14,479 nucleotides of DNA. It comes from Acidobacteriota bacterium (GTDB taxonomy: Bacteria > Acidobacteriota > Terriglobia > Terriglobales > Acidobacteriaceae). Made by a program: the position numbers and the translations under genes. The notes under the pieces were generated by a model. It was not told the origin of the DNA. It ran no database searches and saw only the letters and a list, made by a program, of their open reading frames with translations. The stretch lies in the NCBI GenBank assembly GCA_021851465.1, contig JAJZDL010000048.1, positions 1-14,479 on the forward strand, given 5' to 3'. Positions within the stretch are counted from its first letter, which is position 1; each line of letters begins with the position of its first letter. This document shows positions 13,083 to 14,479 of the stretch, in pieces.

Positions 13083-14479
13083 GCCAATTTTTTCCTCTTG
13101 ATGGACGATCTCTTCTTCGCCGCCTTTGCAGGCGCGCTCTTCGCCGAAGATGATCTCTTCGCTGTTTTCTTCACGGCTTTGGCCGGTCGCGCAGTCGGCA
13201 CGCCGGTCTTCCTCTCCGGCACGACAAACTTTCCTCGTGCCGTCTTCACCCGGTCGGGCGCTGCCGCGATCTCCAGCGGTTGCGGCCCTGCGTGGCCCGC
13301 TCCGCCGCTTCCATTCGATGAGATGCGACCAGCACTCTCCGCCCCTGCACGGCCCGCCGCATAGTAGCGCGCCAGAAAGCTGCCGGTGTGCGATGCCGCG
13401 ACGGTGGCAATCTGCTCCGGCGTGCCATGCGCAACGATACGTCCGCCGCGCTCGCCGCCCTCCGGCCCCAGGTCCAGCACATAGTCGGCGTTGCGCACAA
13501 TGTCCAGATTGTGCTCGATAATAATCACAGTATTGCCCAGATCGGTCAGCCGGTGCAGCACCTCCAGCAGCTTGCGCACATCGTCGAAGTGCAGCCCCGT
13601 GGTCGGCTCGTCCAGCAGATACAGCGTGCGCCCGGTCTGCCGCTTCGAGAGCTCGCGCGCCAGCTTCATGCGCTGCGCCTCGCCACCGGAGAGCGTCGTT
13701 GCCGACTGCCCCAGATGGATGTATCCAAGCCCCACGTCCACCAGCGTCTGCAGCTTCGCCGAAGCCGCCGGAATGTCCTTCAGCACCGGCAACGCGTCGG
13801 CAATCGGCAGATCCAGCAGGTCGGCGATCGAGTGGCCGTTGAAGCGCACCGCCAGCGTCTCCTGGTTGTAACGCCGGCCGTTGCACACATCGCACAGCAC
13901 ATAAACGTCGGGCAGAAAGTTCATCTCGATGCGCCGCTGCCCCTCGCCCTGGCAGGCCTCGCAGCGTCCGCCCTGCACGTTGAAGGAGAAGCGTCCGGGC
14001 TTGTAGCCACGCTCGCGCGACTCCGGCAGCATCGCAAACAGATCGCGAATCGCGGTGAAGACGCCAGTGTAGGTTGCAGGATTCGAGCGCGGCGTGCGCC
14101 CGATCGGCGTCTGGTCGATCTCGATCACCTTGTCGATCTGGTCGATGCCCACGACCCGCCCATGTGCTCCAGGGTCTTCGCGCGATCCGTACAACTCCTT
14201 GGCCAGCGCACGGTAAAGAATGTCCGTCACCAGCGTCGATTTGCCCGAGCCGGAGACGCCCGTCACCACCGTCATCACGCCCAGCGGAAAGTGCGCGGTC
14301 ACCTGCCGCAGGTTGTGCGCCGTCGCGTCCTCCACCGTGATCCATTTGCCGGTCAGCGGCCTCGGCTGTGCGCGCGCCACAATCTCGATCTTGCCCGCCA
14401 GATACTGCCCGGTGAGCGAGGCGGGATTCTCCATCACCTGCTGCGGCGTCCCCGCGGCGATGAGCAGGCCGCCGTTCTT
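13079..14479 (-). CDS. uvrA: UvrABC excinuclease subunit A, C-terminal part (5' end off right edge), with basic tail
   Basis: The frame is open to the right edge (466 residues visible), beginning inside the linker after the first ABC module. Present are GTPQQV and SLTGQYL of the module junction, Walker A GVSGSGKST (visible residues about 74-82), the zinc-finger pairs CEACQGEG and CDVCNGRRY, the ABC signature LSGGEAQRMKLA, Walker B LYLLDEPTTGLH, and the closing EHNLD and ADYVLDLGPEGG. This is the ATP-binding and DNA-binding half of UvrA, which finds helix-distorting lesions and loads UvrB. After the normal family end (SFLARYY) there is an extra tail of about 93 residues: a Gly/Ala/Ser stretch, then about 45 residues dominated by Lys, Arg, Ala, Ser and Pro. 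The stop codon overlaps the CPBP start. The tail is the only unusual part. Confidence 0.96.
   Translation of the reverse strand, partial: KNGGLLIAAGTPQQVMENPASLTGQYLAGKIEIVARAQPRPLTGKWITVEDATAHNLRQVTAHFPLGVMTVVTGVSGSGKSTLVTDILYRALAKELYGSREDPGAHGRVVGIDQIDKVIEIDQTPIGRTPRSNPATYTGVFTAIRDLFAMLPESRERGYKPGRFSFNVQGGRCEACQGEGQRRIEMNFLPDVYVLCDVCNGRRYNQETLAVRFNGHSIADLLDLPIADALPVLKDIPAASAKLQTLVDVGLGYIHLGQSATTLSGGEAQRMKLARELSKRQTGRTLYLLDEPTTGLHFDDVRKLLEVLHRLTDLGNTVIIIEHNLDIVRNADYVLDLGPEGGERGGRIVAHGTPEQIATVAASHTGSFLARYYAAGRAGAESAGRISSNGSGGAGHAGPQPLEIAAAPDRVKTARGKFVVPERKTGVPTARPAKAVKKTAKRSSSAKSAPAKAAKKRSSIKRKKLA

Noticed and set aside
12159..14345. A 728-codon frame apparently fusing a long N-terminal part to the CPBP protease
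   Set aside because: The upstream part is the other reading frame of uvrA, whose own frame has all ABC motifs. The protease starts at the ATGA overlap.

Overview
The window is bacterial, high-GC and densely coded. It looks like an ordinary chromosomal stretch from an Acidobacteriota (Terriglobia/Acidobacteriaceae-type) genome. That assignment is an inference from overall composition and from the style of several proteins: secreted oligogalacturonate-lyase-like proteins with a short signal peptide ending in ACIAQ or ACLAQ, a Big2-repeat lipoprotein, and an acidobacterial-type SAM methyltransferase. No rRNA, tRNA, CRISPR array, insertion sequence or phage gene was seen.

Layout, left to right. 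(1) 1-1540, minus: N-terminal 513 residues of a large exported lipoprotein with four bacterial Ig-like repeats, running off the left edge. It is preceded by a pair of 10-bp direct repeats spaced exactly 20 bp. (2) 1722-4762, minus: two tandem paralogous secreted proteins of the oligogalacturonate lyase (PL22) type, apparently a two-gene transcription unit read 4762 to 1722. A candidate promoter and palindromic operator lie in the divergent region at 4772-5060. (3) 5061-7209, plus: bifunctional NAD(P)HX epimerase/dehydratase (nnr) followed by tsaE, the same order as in E. coli. (4) 7216-8549, minus: a MIP18/DUF59 Fe-S-assembly-type protein followed by a class I SAM methyltransferase. (5) 8707-9420, minus: a Crp/Fnr-type regulator with a cysteine-rich N-terminus. 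(6) 9681-10754, minus: mtnA of methionine salvage, followed by two strong hairpins. (7) 10803-11418, plus: a small overlapping DUF4160/DUF2442 gene pair that looks like an inserted toxin-antitoxin-like cassette. (8) 11426-14479, minus: the C-terminal two-thirds of ABC domain-rich uvrA (5' end off the right edge), overlapping by ATGA a CPBP-family membrane protease, then pyrE.

Most of the window is housekeeping: metabolite repair, tRNA modification, Fe-S assembly, methionine salvage, pyrimidine synthesis and excision repair. The accessory elements are the pectin-fragment-related tandem pair, the Ig-like lipoprotein and the DUF4160/DUF2442 pair. The points most worth a second look are the duplicated and exported PL22-type proteins with their candidate operator, the roughly 93-residue histone-like basic tail on UvrA, the Fnr-like regulator with three clustered N-terminal cysteines and a GAT-N4-ATC palindrome upstream of its own gene, and -10-like hexamers only 8-10 nt before the mtnA and pyrE start codons, which suggest leaderless transcripts. 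I did not see evidence for a large new multi-gene system.
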